A DNA stretch of 64,000 nucleotides, taken from positions 62,001 through 126,000 of the forward strand of contig JAFLTE010000002.1 of NCBI GenBank assembly GCA_022510565.1, given 5' to 3'. Under the pieces are notes generated by a model. The model was not told the origin of the DNA. It did no database searches and saw only the letters and a list, made by a program, of their open reading frames with translations. Position 1 is the stretch's first letter. Every line of letters begins with the position of its first letter. Shown piece by piece: positions 16,245-24,318 of this stretch. The DNA comes from Lachnospiraceae bacterium. GTDB lineage: Bacteria > Bacillota > Clostridia > Lachnospirales > Lachnospiraceae. The translations under genes were made by a program, and so were the position numbers.

Positions 16245-16300
16245 AGTTGAATATGTCTCATCCGAGATGTTGGAACTGCCCCGTTGCCGCGGGGCTTTTT
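16245..16300 (+). ncRNA. Candidate countertranscribed RNA of rep leader
   Basis: A plus-strand TTGACT (16210-16215), 17-bp spacer, TATCAT (16233-16238) promoter points toward a stem GCCCC/GGGGC with a T5 tail at 16278-16300. The predicted transcript (~55 nt) is complementary to the rep mRNA leader. This architecture is that of antisense copy-number control RNAs of rolling-circle plasmids. It is a prediction from sequence only. Confidence 0.4.
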
Positions 16301-16329
16301 CATGCCCTTCTTTTTCACTGTCTGCCCTC

Positions 16330-16692
16330 CTAATATGTCCTGACGTTCCGCACTTCGCCGTCACTATCAATAAATTCATCAACGCCGCCCGGTGCTGCAG
16401 GTCTCAGGTGAAGCTCATCGTAGGTCATATTTTGCCGGATGCACTCATAAGATGCCTTTTCCACCATTGCCTCTGGGAAAAGCCCGTCTTTCAATTCTTC
16501 CCTGTCGTCCTTGTATGTCCTGTTTCCAAAAAGCTCTATCATATCCGCATCCGGAAGTTCCATGAACACTGCTACCGTCCGTGCCCGGAAGTATGTAAAC
16601 TTCGCCGCCGCCCAGTCCTGCTTCCTGCAAAGCTGCGTAAACCGCTCTGCATACTCGTACAGTTTATTTCTTGCCTGCCTTTCGTTCAGCAC
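16330..16692 (-). CDS. Phage early hypothetical protein
   Basis: A 120-residue protein. RQARNKLYEYAERFTQLCRKQDWAAAKFTYFRARTVAVF is a helical pattern that recurs in Lachnospiraceae phage early proteins. It contains MIELFGNRTYKDD and a proline-rich end. It precedes rep, with a 177-bp non-coding region of three inverted repeats between them. No biochemical function can be assigned. Confidence 0.5.
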   Translation of the reverse strand: MLNERQARNKLYEYAERFTQLCRKQDWAAAKFTYFRARTVAVFMELPDADMIELFGNRTYKDDREELKDGLFPEAMVEKASYECIRQNMTYDELHLRPAAPGGVDEFIDSDGEVRNVRTY

Positions 16693-16725
16693 CGCTATCC
16701 CTCCGCATCTTCCCGGACGTGTACC

Positions 16726-16947
16726 TCAGGGCTTGTCCACAGAACTGCTGCCGCCAGAATCAGTGCCGTCGTCCTCTTCATCTTCATCCGTCTCATCTCC
16801 TTCTTTTCGTTTGGCTATGTCCATGCCCACTATGCCGCCTATATGTATGACCGCTGCGGCTATGGTACCCACCATGCTTCCTGTCTCTATCCCGCCGGCG
16901 ACTCCTGCTGCCCCGATCAGAATTGCTATAAATGATGTGTATGCCAT
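16726..16947 (-). CDS. Small membrane protein with acidic tail (73 aa)
   Basis: Residues 1-45 are a glycine- and alanine-rich hydrophobic hairpin (two probable membrane segments, TSFIAILIGAAGVAGGI and MVGTIAAAVIHIGGIVGM). The rest is an acidic tail (DETDEDEEDDGTDSGG). It lies between the early genes and could be a phage membrane protein. It is a holin-like shape, but holins normally sit with the lysis genes, so I do not call it one. Confidence 0.5.
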   Translation of the reverse strand: MAYTSFIAILIGAAGVAGGIETGSMVGTIAAAVIHIGGIVGMDIAKRKEGDETDEDEEDDGTDSGGSSSVDKP

Positions 16948-16970
16948 ATGCTTGTCCTCTCCGGAACCGC

Positions 16971-17117
16971 CTAAGCGGTTTCCTCCTTTACTTTAGGCGT
17001 GACAGTGACACTGACTACCTCCATGCCAAGCTGGTCAGCATACAGCCTGAGTAACTGTCTCTTCATGTAATCTACTCTTTCCGGAGTAACTTCCATATCA
17101 AATTCTTTATTATCCAT
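16971..17117 (-). CDS. Small phage protein (48 aa)
   Basis: Too short for the ORF track. ATG 17117 follows GGAGGTGAGCAT, a strong ribosome site. The protein (MDNKEFDMEVTPERVDYMKR) is charged and ends VKEETA. The first gene of the early minus-strand run after the 17240 divergent gene. Unknown function. Confidence 0.55.
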   Translation of the reverse strand: MDNKEFDMEVTPERVDYMKRQLLRLYADQLGMEVVSVTVTPKVKEETA

Positions 17118-17160
17118 ATGCTCACCTCCGTTAAATCTTATGAATTACTGGTTGTACATC

Positions 17161-17189
17161 TTGCTTTTTAATTCTCCTATCCTTATAAT
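17161..17189 (+). promoter_or_regulatory. Promoter of the 117-aa gene
   Basis: TTGCTT (17161-17166), 17-bp spacer, TATAAT (17184-17189), about 50 bases before the start codon of the plus-strand gene. Confidence 0.5.
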
Positions 17190-17239
17190 TCAGTTACAGG
17201 CTCCCGCCAGAGCCGAGTACGAAAGAAAGGAGCTGAATA

Positions 17240-17593
17240 ATGGAAACTTTAAAAAAATATCTATCATTTTGCTATAGTTACATACCTTTAATTGACGACC
17301 TTAAGGATTATAAACTTTGTATAGTCACTCCAGCTGGTGTCATTACTGGTAGCCCTATTGCAAAAGATGATTCCGATGAATCAGTTAAATCTCTTGTCAC
17401 TTTATCTTCTGAATATGTAGAAGAATACAGAAAAGAAAATTCATTGGATCCATCAAAGCCACTTGATGGAAATGACGGATTCTTCATGTTAAAAAACGCT
17501 ACTCTTCGTTCCGGTGGAGCGACCTATAACTTCAATTTCTTGAACGTGTTCTTTGACCAAATTATTGCAATCACTGTTGGAAAAATGGATTGA
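17240..17593 (+). CDS. Hypothetical protein in prophage early region (117 aa)
   Basis: The ribosome site AAAGGAGCTGAATA precedes ATG 17240. The 117-residue protein starts METLKKYLSFCYSY and ends YNFNFLNVFFDQIIAITVGKMD. It is AT-rich and runs against the early operon, with its own promoter and a terminator-like hairpin after the stop. This is the form of a gene expressed independently of the lytic programme. No family recognised. Confidence 0.6.
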   Translation: METLKKYLSFCYSYIPLIDDLKDYKLCIVTPAGVITGSPIAKDDSDESVKSLVTLSSEYVEEYRKENSLDPSKPLDGNDGFFMLKNATLRSGGATYNFNFLNVFFDQIIAITVGKMD

Positions 17594-17674
17594 TTGCGTG
17601 TGCTCCGAGCTATTCCTTATGGCTTGGAGCTCTTTATGTATTTCTGATAACTTTCCATAAATCTTCTTGAGCAT
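17489..17674 (-). CDS. Short phage protein, overlaps the plus-strand gene (uncertain)
   Basis: From ATG 17674 (MLKKIYGKLSEIHKELQAIRN), with AAAGGAG about 9 bases before it. The helical start is like short phage early proteins, but the 3' half is antisense to the 17,240 gene, and the reading frame crosses that gene's terminator. It may encode only a shorter protein. It could also be spurious. Confidence 0.35.
   Translation of the reverse strand: MLKKIYGKLSEIHKELQAIRNSSEHTQSIHFSNSDCNNLVKEHVQEIEVIGRSTGTKSSVF
17602..17636 (+). terminator. Terminator of the 117-aa gene
   Basis: 9-bp stem GCTCCGAGC/GCTTGGAGC (one G-T pair) followed by TCTTT, 9 bases after the stop codon. Confidence 0.5.
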
Positions 17675-17702
17675 TTCGTTCATCTCCTTTCCGAATCATG
17701 TA

Positions 17703-17719
17703 ATCAAATTTAATTTGAT
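17703..17719. promoter_or_regulatory. Operator-like palindrome after cro
   Basis: 17-bp perfect palindrome ATCAAATTTAATTTGAT. It is the same as the operator sequence upstream of cro but placed over the cro stop codon, so it could also regulate the next early gene. Confidence 0.55.
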
Positions 17720-17919
17720 TTTTGTGGTAAAAAAATATTATCTAAAGGAATTCTATATAATTCGCTTAGTTCCCTGCTTTGCGACATTTTGGGTTCTGAT
17801 TTACCTTTCTCCCAACTAACAATCGTCTGCTTTCCTACTTTCAAAGCTTTAGCTACATCTTCTTGTGTTAATCCAGCGTTGACTCTTGCTGCCGCTAAGC
17901 TGATTTGTAATGTTCCCAA
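17710..17919 (-). CDS. Cro-like XRE-family repressor
   Basis: A 69-residue helix-turn-helix protein: ARVNAGLTQEDVAKALKVGKQTIVSWEKGKSEP is the canonical XRE DNA-binding helix set. It is divergent from the CI-like repressor, with operators between them and another one overlapping its own stop codon. It is the first gene of the leftward early transcript, as expected for Cro. Confidence 0.8.
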   Translation of the reverse strand: MGTLQISLAAARVNAGLTQEDVAKALKVGKQTIVSWEKGKSEPKMSQSRELSELYRIPLDNIFLPQKSN

Positions 17920-17953
17920 ACCACATCACCTCCGTTTCTAAAACCGATAATAA

Positions 17954-17999
17954 ATCAAATTAAATTTGATGTCAATACTAAAATCAAATTTTTTTTGAC
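17954..17999. promoter_or_regulatory. Operators in the cro-repressor intergenic region
   Basis: A perfect palindrome ATCAAATTAAATTTGAT (17954-17970) and an imperfect copy ATCAAATTTTTTTTGAC (17983-17999). They lie between the divergent cro and CI genes and are probable repressor/Cro binding sites. Confidence 0.65.
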
Positions 18000-18059
18000 T
18001 TTTTGATTGAAATTTGTAAAATAATATTGTATTATACTTACACAATCACTTGAAGGGCG

Positions 18060-18707
18060 GTGAATACTGTGACCGAAGATGAACAAAAAAAAGTTTTTGC
18101 ACGTAATTTAAATCGATACGTAGATATGTCACATAAAACTCAAAGAGAAATAGCCCAAGCTATAGATGTTTCTCCCCAGACATTTAATACCTGGTGTCAA
18201 GGAATAGCTATTCCCCGTATGGGAAAAGTTCAGCGTCTTGCAGACTACTTTAATATTGGCAAGTCAGATTTAATTGATGATAAACCAATAAATCATTCAG
18301 GGAACGCTGCTAAGGGTATTAAAATCAATGTCCTCGGCCGTGTAGCTGCCGGAATACCTATTGAGGCTATTGAAAATATTATTGATACAGAAGAAATATC
18401 AGAAGAATTGGCACGAACCGGCAAATTTTTCGGTTTACGCATTCAGGGTGATAGTATGGAGCCGGATATCCATAATGGGGATATTGTAATTGTACGTCAG
18501 CAGGATGATGCGGAATCTGACGAAATCGTAATTGCTCTAGTGAACGGCAATGATGGGGTATGCAAGCGACTGAAGAAATACGAAAGCAGCATTGCCCTTG
18601 TATCTACCAATGCAAATTATGAACCAATGTATTTTACCAATAAGGAAATTTCAGAAAAACCTGTTAGAATTATTGGGAAGGTTGTTGAACTTAGGAGAAA
18701 ATTCTAA
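18060..18707 (+). CDS. CI-type repressor with S24 (LexA-like) peptidase domain
   Basis: A 215-residue lysogeny repressor. Residues ~15-65 carry an XRE helix-turn-helix (TQREIAQAIDVSPQTFNTW). The C-terminal domain is S24/LexA-like: cleavage-type AAG near RVAAGIPIE, catalytic Ser in IQGDSMEPDIHNGDIV, and general-base Lys in VCKRLKKY. SOS-induced self-cleavage is expected. The start is GTG 18060 (or GTG 18069). The SIR2 gene follows 76 bases on, so both may be transcribed in the lysogen. Confidence 0.85.
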   Translation: MNTVTEDEQKKVFARNLNRYVDMSHKTQREIAQAIDVSPQTFNTWCQGIAIPRMGKVQRLADYFNIGKSDLIDDKPINHSGNAAKGIKINVLGRVAAGIPIEAIENIIDTEEISEELARTGKFFGLRIQGDSMEPDIHNGDIVIVRQQDDAESDEIVIALVNGNDGVCKRLKKYESSIALVSTNANYEPMYFTNKEISEKPVRIIGKVVELRRKF

Positions 18708-18783
18708 AATCCGTATACAACTACACATTTCATATGTTATGCTAATTTCATAAAGTTGAAATATTTGTTGAAGGGATGATAGT

Positions 18784-20385
18784 ATGCCAAAATCTATACT
18801 GGACAAAATTGTTGAAAAGAGAAAAATGCCTGTGCTATTTATTGGTTCAGGGATTTCCAAGCGTTATTTATATGGTTTTCCTGATTGGGAAGGCTTATTA
18901 AGAGATTCTTTTAAATCTGTAAATCCTGATCCATACTATTACAATCGTTATGTAGAACAATTTAAACGTGAGGGAAATTCTCCCTTTGAGATAAATACTA
19001 AATTGGCTACTATAATCGAAAATGATTTTAATGCTGCCTTCTATGCTAGAAAAATAAAAATAAAAATAGGAAACACTAAAAATCCAAAATGGGTTGACCA
19101 GGGGGTTTCTCCTTATAAAATGTTTCTTGTAAGTTACTTTAAAAAACTTAAGGTCAATTCAGACCCATTATTATTACAAGAAATAGAATCTTTCCGTTTG
19201 TTAAAAAACAAGATATTAGCTGTAATAACAACAAATTATGATACATTTATAGAATCAGAAATTTTAAGAGATGATTATCAGGTATTTTGTCACCAAAATG
19301 AACTTTTTTCTGCTGATAGTTATAATATAGCTGAAATATATAAAATTCACGGAAGTGTATTAGATGCTAAATCGCTTGTTATAACAGAAAAGGATTATGC
19401 TGATTTCAACTCATCCAGAAAACTGATCATAGCCAAAATGCTGACCCTTTTCGCGGAATCTCCCATTATATTTATGGGTTATTCATTTACGGATGAAAAC
19501 ATTCAACATATCATAGAAGATTTTTTGAATTGCTTGACAGTAAAAGAACTGTCAATAATAGGCAATCATTTTGTTTTTATTAGCTATAAGAAGGGCGAAA
19601 AACGTCTGCTAGAGACCAAGCGTACTATATTTACCTCAAACAAAATAGAAATTCCTATTACAGAAATAACGACGGATAATTATGGTGCTATATACGAGAA
19701 GCTCAACAATATCATTCCGGGCATTGCTGCATCGCGTGTTCGTGAAACCCGGAAAATCATAAAACAAATTGTAGATCAGAATATTACTAATGAATCCGCA
19801 GAGTCAGTTATCGTAGATATTGATGATTTGGATAATATTGATCTTTCAACAAAGCCGTTAGCTATTGCAATCGGCTATCGTGACTCAATTTTAAACAAAG
19901 TCGGATATGGCATATTAGATGTGGATTCAATAATAGAAGATATACTTTTTGACAACAAAAAACTTAATGCGGATAATATGTGCTTTGATAGGTTTAAGTC
20001 AATATCTTCAACTCATTTGATACCTGTTTTTAAGTATGCAAAAGGGTGTACTGTACCTATTCCTTCCTCAAGTAAATTGAACGACTATATAAATGCTCGT
20101 AACTCCATAGATAAAATTATTTCAAAATCGCAGTTAAAATCTATAAATGCATTACCAACTGCATCTACTATTGATGAGCTACATACCGCGATGAACAGTC
20201 AAAACTCGTTCGACAAAAAGGCCGGCGTTCTTTTAAAAAGTATCGGTAATTTTACAATTGATGAAATCAGAACAGAGTGCCAGTCACTTTTCCGTGAAAT
20301 CAGCGGTACGAAAATTACATCTACTTGTTTCAAACGATGTGTTATGTATATCGATTTCAAGGAAAACTACACAAAAAAAAGTTAA
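18784..20385 (+). CDS. SIR2-domain protein, candidate anti-phage defence
   Basis: A 533-residue, AT-rich protein. Residues ~10-260 form a SIR2-type NAD-binding fold: VLFIGSGISKR near the start, then AVITTNYDTFIES, IYKIHGSV and MGYSFTDENI. The remaining ~270 residues have no recognised domain and might sense infection. Bacterial SIR2 defence proteins of this type hydrolyse NAD+ and cause abortive infection. It sits between the prophage repressor and integrase, a common site for lysogenic conversion genes. The domain is clear; the defence role is inference from family and position. Confidence 0.75.
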   Translation: MPKSILDKIVEKRKMPVLFIGSGISKRYLYGFPDWEGLLRDSFKSVNPDPYYYNRYVEQFKREGNSPFEINTKLATIIENDFNAAFYARKIKIKIGNTKNPKWVDQGVSPYKMFLVSYFKKLKVNSDPLLLQEIESFRLLKNKILAVITTNYDTFIESEILRDDYQVFCHQNELFSADSYNIAEIYKIHGSVLDAKSLVITEKDYADFNSSRKLIIAKMLTLFAESPIIFMGYSFTDENIQHIIEDFLNCLTVKELSIIGNHFVFISYKKGEKRLLETKRTIFTSNKIEIPITEITTDNYGAIYEKLNNIIPGIAASRVRETRKIIKQIVDQNITNESAESVIVDIDDLDNIDLSTKPLAIAIGYRDSILNKVGYGILDVDSIIEDILFDNKKLNADNMCFDRFKSISSTHLIPVFKYAKGCTVPIPSSSKLNDYINARNSIDKIISKSQLKSINALPTASTIDELHTAMNSQNSFDKKAGVLLKSIGNFTIDEIRTECQSLFREISGTKITSTCFKRCVMYIDFKENYTKKS

Positions 20386-20554
20386 TGAACATTTTTCAGT
20401 AAACACTGGAAACATCACTAACTTTCTTTTTTAGAAAACCTAGCATTTCAATATGCTTTTAGTTCTTTTTATACAGTCATTTAATGACTTATTGGTTTAT
20501 ATAGTACTATCATATTTATAATTTGTCAATATGATAATTTTTATTTATTCAAAT

Positions 20555-20582
20555 TCCGCCCCGGTGCTACCAACACCGGAGC
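20555..20582 (+). promoter_or_regulatory. Conserved leader element upstream of integrase
   Basis: TCCGCCCCGGTGCTACCAAC with ACACCGGAGC forms a CCGGTG/CACCGG hairpin. Almost the same element occurs at 51,532-51,558, upstream of an unrelated integrase. The rest of this 330-bp gap holds a second hairpin (ccgggaaacccg region) and no gene I can support. Confidence 0.5.
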
Positions 20583-20716
20583 GGATCGGAACTATACCGG
20601 GAAACCCGATATAATACATATGAAAACATTTGCATTATATCATTTTCCTGGCTGAATTACAAGTGCCGGGCATTTTTATGTCCTGCCACCAGTAAGATGT
20701 ACAGGAGGACAATACT

Positions 20717-22087
20717 ATGGATAAGGTCAAACGATGTGCAATCTACATCCGCGTCAGCACAGAGGAGCAGCATTTAAACGGTCTCTCTCTGCCGGCGCAA
20801 CGTAAAGCTCTCACAGACTTCGCGGAGCATAACGGCTATACCATTATAGATTACTATGCGGATGAAGGTATCTCTGCACGTAAGCCCATGAAGTACCGCA
20901 AGGGACTCCTCCGTCTGCTCGATGATGTAAAGAAGAACAAAATCGACATGATTCTGGTCACGAAGCTGGACCGATGGTTCCGTAATATCAAGGACTACAA
21001 TATAACCGAGGAGATTCTTCAGGCACATAACTGCTATTGGAAGACCATCTTTGAGAATTATGACTCTTCCACCGCCAACGGCCAGATGGTCATTAATATC
21101 ATGCTGTCGGTAAATCAGGCGGAATGTGACCGTACTTCCGAGCGTATCAAGGCTGTTATGGACTATAAGCGCTCCATCGGCGAAGTCACCAGCGGTAAAT
21201 GTGCCTGCTATGGCTATAAGGTTGTAAACAATCGACTCGTAAAGGATGAATCTGTGTCTGACATCGTCGATGATGCCTACGACCACTATCGCTCATGTTA
21301 CTCTATCCGGAACACCTTTTATTACCTTCAGAAAAAATACGGTGACAGAGCGCCCTCATGCAACAAGGTGGATCGTCTCTTTAAGAATGAGACCTACGCC
21401 GGCAAAGACAAGGATAACTACAACTACTGCGAACCGTATATTACATACAGCGAATTTCAGAAGTTCCGGCAGATATCCTCCGCCAAAACCAGCACTGTCG
21501 GCAAATATGATCCATATATCTTTTCTTCCCTTATCAAGTGTCCCTGGTGCGGCAATAACTATACCGGATACAGGAAGAAGCAGAAGCTGAAGAGCGGCGG
21601 CGAGAGCATCTACATTAAGTACCGCTGCGGCAACAAGTTCGGGCGGCATAGCTGTGCACACTTTACCGAACACAAAATCGAGGAATATATGCTCACCCAC
21701 GTCTCCTCCAGACTGCAGGAGGAGATTACCAGCGTACAGATGAAGGCCAAACAACAGCATAAAGGCTATGATGCCGAAACACTGCATAAGGAAATGGAGC
21801 GGCTGAATATTTTGTTCCAAAAGGGAAGAATCACTGAGAGCTACTATGATGAACAGTATGAATTACTTGAAAATAAGTTAAGGGAATGTGAGGGTGCAGA
21901 GAAACCTACCCCTCTGAGTGCCTACAACAATCTTCTGGCGACTTTTAGCGGCGACTGGCATGAAATGTATGTCAACCTTGATAAAGCCCATAAGCAGACC
22001 TTCTGGAAGAGCACGATTAGTAGCATTGAGATAGACCGTGAGACGCATCAAATAAGCGGTTTTAATTTTCTCAAAGAATTGGAGTAG
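20717..22087 (+). CDS. Large serine recombinase (prophage integrase)
   Basis: A 456-residue site-specific recombinase. The N-terminal catalytic domain has the nucleophile region AIYIRVSTEEQ, and TKLDRWFRN and LSVNQAECDRTSERIK motifs. The central recombinase domain and zinc ribbon (IKCPWCGNNYTGYRKK ... YRCGNKFGRHSCAH) follow, then a coiled coil (MKAKQQHKGYDAETLHKEME). It inserts the phage by attP x attB recombination. Directly after its stop, a host substrate-binding-protein gene resumes, so this is the attR end. The ribosome site AGGAGGA is strong. Confidence 0.9.
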   Translation: MDKVKRCAIYIRVSTEEQHLNGLSLPAQRKALTDFAEHNGYTIIDYYADEGISARKPMKYRKGLLRLLDDVKKNKIDMILVTKLDRWFRNIKDYNITEEILQAHNCYWKTIFENYDSSTANGQMVINIMLSVNQAECDRTSERIKAVMDYKRSIGEVTSGKCACYGYKVVNNRLVKDESVSDIVDDAYDHYRSCYSIRNTFYYLQKKYGDRAPSCNKVDRLFKNETYAGKDKDNYNYCEPYITYSEFQKFRQISSAKTSTVGKYDPYIFSSLIKCPWCGNNYTGYRKKQKLKSGGESIYIKYRCGNKFGRHSCAHFTEHKIEEYMLTHVSSRLQEEITSVQMKAKQQHKGYDAETLHKEMERLNILFQKGRITESYYDEQYELLENKLRECEGAEKPTPLSAYNNLLATFSGDWHEMYVNLDKAHKQTFWKSTISSIEIDRETHQISGFNFLKELE

Positions 22088-22096
22088 TAAAAAGCG

Positions 22097-22534
22097 TACA
22101 CAGTTGAGTTCGAGCCGCATGCCACATCTCTGGAATCCAAGGGCGACGGTTACGTGGTAGCATCTCTCGGCGAGGACTCCGGCTATGTGCCTTACACTGC
22201 TTTCTCTGCCAAGAAAAGTTATATTGCTGAGAATCCGGGAGTGATTCAGTCCTTCACCAACGCTTTACAGAAGGGCATGGTCTATGTACAAAGCCACTCT
22301 CCTGCCGAAATCGCGCAGGTCATTGCACCGCAGTTCGACGGAACGGACATTGACACCATAACCACCATCGTGGAGCGCTACGCATCGCAGGACACATGGA
22401 AAGGCGACTTGATTTTTACAGAGGACAGTTTCAATCTATTACAGAATATTCTGGAAGAGGCCGGCGAACTGGACGGACGGGTACCTTATGCAGACCTGGT
22501 GGATACTTCCTATGCAGAAAAGGCGGCACACTGA
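22097..22534 (+). pseudogene. 3' fragment of ABC transporter substrate-binding protein gene
   Basis: The frame reads FEPHATSLESKGDGYVVASL then AKKSYIAENPGVIQSFTNAL and TITTIVERYASQDTW. This is the C-terminal lobe of an NMT1/SsuA-like substrate-binding protein. It lacks a start codon and begins next to the integrase gene, so the N-terminal part is presumably left of the window. The prophage has therefore probably disrupted a host transport gene. Precise excision would restore it. Confidence 0.75.
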
Positions 22535-22576
22535 TCTTAAACAAGGGTTGACTGCCGAGCGATTTCCTATCACATG

Positions 22577-22614
22577 AAAAAGGGTGTCCCCAAACCACGC
22601 GGGAACACCCTTTT
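22577..22614. terminator. Bidirectional terminator
   Basis: AAAAGGGTGT / ACACCCTTTT stem flanked by A and T tracts, between the fragment gene and the minus-strand Hpt gene; it can work on both strands. Confidence 0.7.
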
Positions 22615-22632
22615 CTTTTCTGTTCTATCTAT

Positions 22633-23010
22633 TTACGAAAGATTAGCCATCAGCTCTTCCAATGTATCTATGACACTGCTATACTGCGCCAACACATCCT
22701 CCACACGTTCATCCACAAGTTGCAAATTATTTTCCTTAACCGCAAATTCCTGTTCCTTGGCAGCCTCGGACAACTTATTTGCACCGATAGACTTCATGGC
22801 ATTCTTCAAACCATGCATCTCTATCCCGTACCGTTCAAAATCTTTCCGTTCATAACACTCCCTGAGAAGCGGCAGTTTCTCCTTACCCTCTTCTAAGGCT
22901 GCATCCAAAACTTCTAAATAGATTTCTTCGTCCCCGGCACACATCGCAATTCCTTCTTCAACGTCGAATCCCCTATTTTCTAAATCGTCAATCGTACGAA
23001 CCGGTTCCAT
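22633..23010 (-). CDS. Histidine phosphotransfer (Hpt) domain protein
   Basis: A 125-residue four-helix bundle. IEMHGLKNAMKSIGANKLSE is the Hpt motif with the phosphorylated His in the HGLKNA position. It transfers phosphate between response-regulator receivers and other histidines in multistep phosphorelays. No sensor kinase or regulator is adjacent, so the partner is encoded elsewhere. The family is clear; its pathway is not. Confidence 0.8.
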   Translation of the reverse strand: MEPVRTIDDLENRGFDVEEGIAMCAGDEEIYLEVLDAALEEGKEKLPLLRECYERKDFERYGIEMHGLKNAMKSIGANKLSEAAKEQEFAVKENNLQLVDERVEDVLAQYSSVIDTLEELMANLS

Positions 23011-23078
23011 GCCAAACCTCCATTCTGTCCAATCCCAAAAGATTATCTAATTAAACTTATTGTGAATATCATAGCACA

Positions 23079-23732
23079 TTACTCTTCTGTTTGACTACTG
23101 CCATCTTGTTTTTTCGTCTTTTTTCGTTCTGATTTCTCTTTGTCGACCGTGATATTGTCTATCATTTTCTCTATCAGAAGCTTCTTCATATAGACATCAA
23201 AACCCAGCATACAGATAAAGGAAAACATCTGCAGAAACTTCCTGCTCTCCTCCGGTGCCTCCTCAAAAGTCTGTTCCGCTGTCCTGAACTTTGTGGTAAT
23301 ATCGCTTTTGAGTACGTCTACCTGTGCCATTTCCAGCCCGAACACTTCCTCGTATACGGTCTCCAGATTAAATGCGTCATCTGTATGAAAAAACCGCTCG
23401 GTAATAGGCGAAAGCAACTGCTGGATATCGTTGATTGACAAAATCCCCTTATAATAATAGATAAAAATCAGCAAAAGCACGTGCTCTTTACTGTACTTCT
23501 TCTTAAGCGGCGGTGGAAGCAAATCATTCTTGGCATAGTTGTTAATCATCGTCTTCGTCAGGATTTTATCCTCCGAAGGATTGCGCGTCGAACTTTTCAG
23601 GTGTGATTCCATAAAAGTAGTCACCTGGTCCATATACAAATCGATGTCCGGTATGTCTTCCGCCTTGATACATGCAATTCTGTCCAGACTTGCCAATATG
23701 CTTCCAAGCAAATCTTCCGTATTGATTGTCAT
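23079..23732 (-). CDS. DUF1836 protein (putative transcriptional regulator)
   Basis: The start MTINTEDLLGSILASLD at 23732 follows GGAGGAAAAA; the track ORF extends 34 residues upstream without support. MINNYAKNDLLPPPLKKKYSKEH is the DUF1836 winged-helix signature. The C-terminal region is a helical dimerisation part ending in a basic tail (SERKKTKKQDGS). Common in Lachnospiraceae; probably DNA-binding, targets unknown. Confidence 0.7.
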   Translation of the reverse strand: MTINTEDLLGSILASLDRIACIKAEDIPDIDLYMDQVTTFMESHLKSSTRNPSEDKILTKTMINNYAKNDLLPPPLKKKYSKEHVLLLIFIYYYKGILSINDIQQLLSPITERFFHTDDAFNLETVYEEVFGLEMAQVDVLKSDITTKFRTAEQTFEEAPEESRKFLQMFSFICMLGFDVYMKKLLIEKMIDNITVDKEKSERKKTKKQDGSSQTEE

Positions 23733-23990
23733 TTTTTCCTCCATCTCAAAGTGTTTCTGATAAGAAACTCCTTTGCGAGCAACCAAATCAATATATACAT
23801 GCTTTATTATATAGTTTTTATAACTACATGACAAGTGTTTTATCTGTTTTCTATCATTTTAGCCGCCATATATTTACAAACAATTATATCTGTGTTATAT
23901 TTATGCTTAACAGCGTTAAAGTTTTAACGCGTGAAAGCGTCGTGTTTACTCCGGCGCTTCATGTAATTTACTATAATTAAAGGAGCTGCT

Positions 23991-24278
23991 ATGAATAAAA
24001 AATTGAAAACGGATGCCGTAGACCATTTGTTTGACGCAATACTTTGCCTGAATACCAGAGAAGAATGTTACAATTTCTTTGAAGACCTGTGCACAATCAA
24101 CGAGCTGTTGTCTCTGTCTCAACGCTTTGAGGTGGCTGCCATGTTAAAGGACGGCAACACTTATCTGGAGATTGCCGACAAAACCGGTGCCTCCACCGCT
24201 ACAATCAGCCGAGTCAATCGCTCCCTTAACTACGGAAACGACGGCTATGAAATGGTGTTGGCACGTTTAGAGAAATGA
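23991..24278 (+). CDS. YerC/YecD family TrpR-like protein
   Basis: A 95-residue protein. NTREECYNFFEDLCTINELLSLSQRFEVA followed by YLEIADKTGASTATISRVNRSL is the TrpR-related helix-turn-helix signature of the YerC/YecD family. It probably binds DNA; its operator is not known in this organism. It ends just before a terminator hairpin. Confidence 0.85.
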   Translation: MNKKLKTDAVDHLFDAILCLNTREECYNFFEDLCTINELLSLSQRFEVAAMLKDGNTYLEIADKTGASTATISRVNRSLNYGNDGYEMVLARLEK

Positions 24279-24291
24279 GAATTTGTTGTGG

Positions 24292-24318
24292 AAGAGCAGA
24301 CCGCGGGGGTCTGCTCTT
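24292..24318. terminator. Terminator hairpin between convergent genes
   Basis: An 11-bp stem AAGAGCAGACC/GGTCTGCTCTT with a 5-nt loop between yerC and the LytM-like gene. T-tracts are weak, so it may work only in part. Confidence 0.45.

Larger units (their letters stand above)
1..22094. mobile_element. Prophage (tailed phage), left end outside window
   Basis: A siphophage-like prophage. Reading leftward on the minus strand are the early region (Cro, Rep, nucleases, methyltransferases), then terminase, portal and minor capsid genes. The lysogeny module (repressor, SIR2 protein, serine integrase) reads rightward and ends at about 22,090. Immediately after the integrase stop, an open frame encodes the C-terminal part of an ABC substrate-binding protein, so this junction is probably attR inside a host gene. 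The tail, lysis and attL regions must lie left of base 1. The exact junction (about 22,088-22,100) is inferred, because the other att site is not visible. Confidence 0.9.

Noticed and set aside
16149-16382. 77-aa minus-strand ORF
   Set aside because: It crosses three inverted repeats and a terminator; composition is not protein-like.
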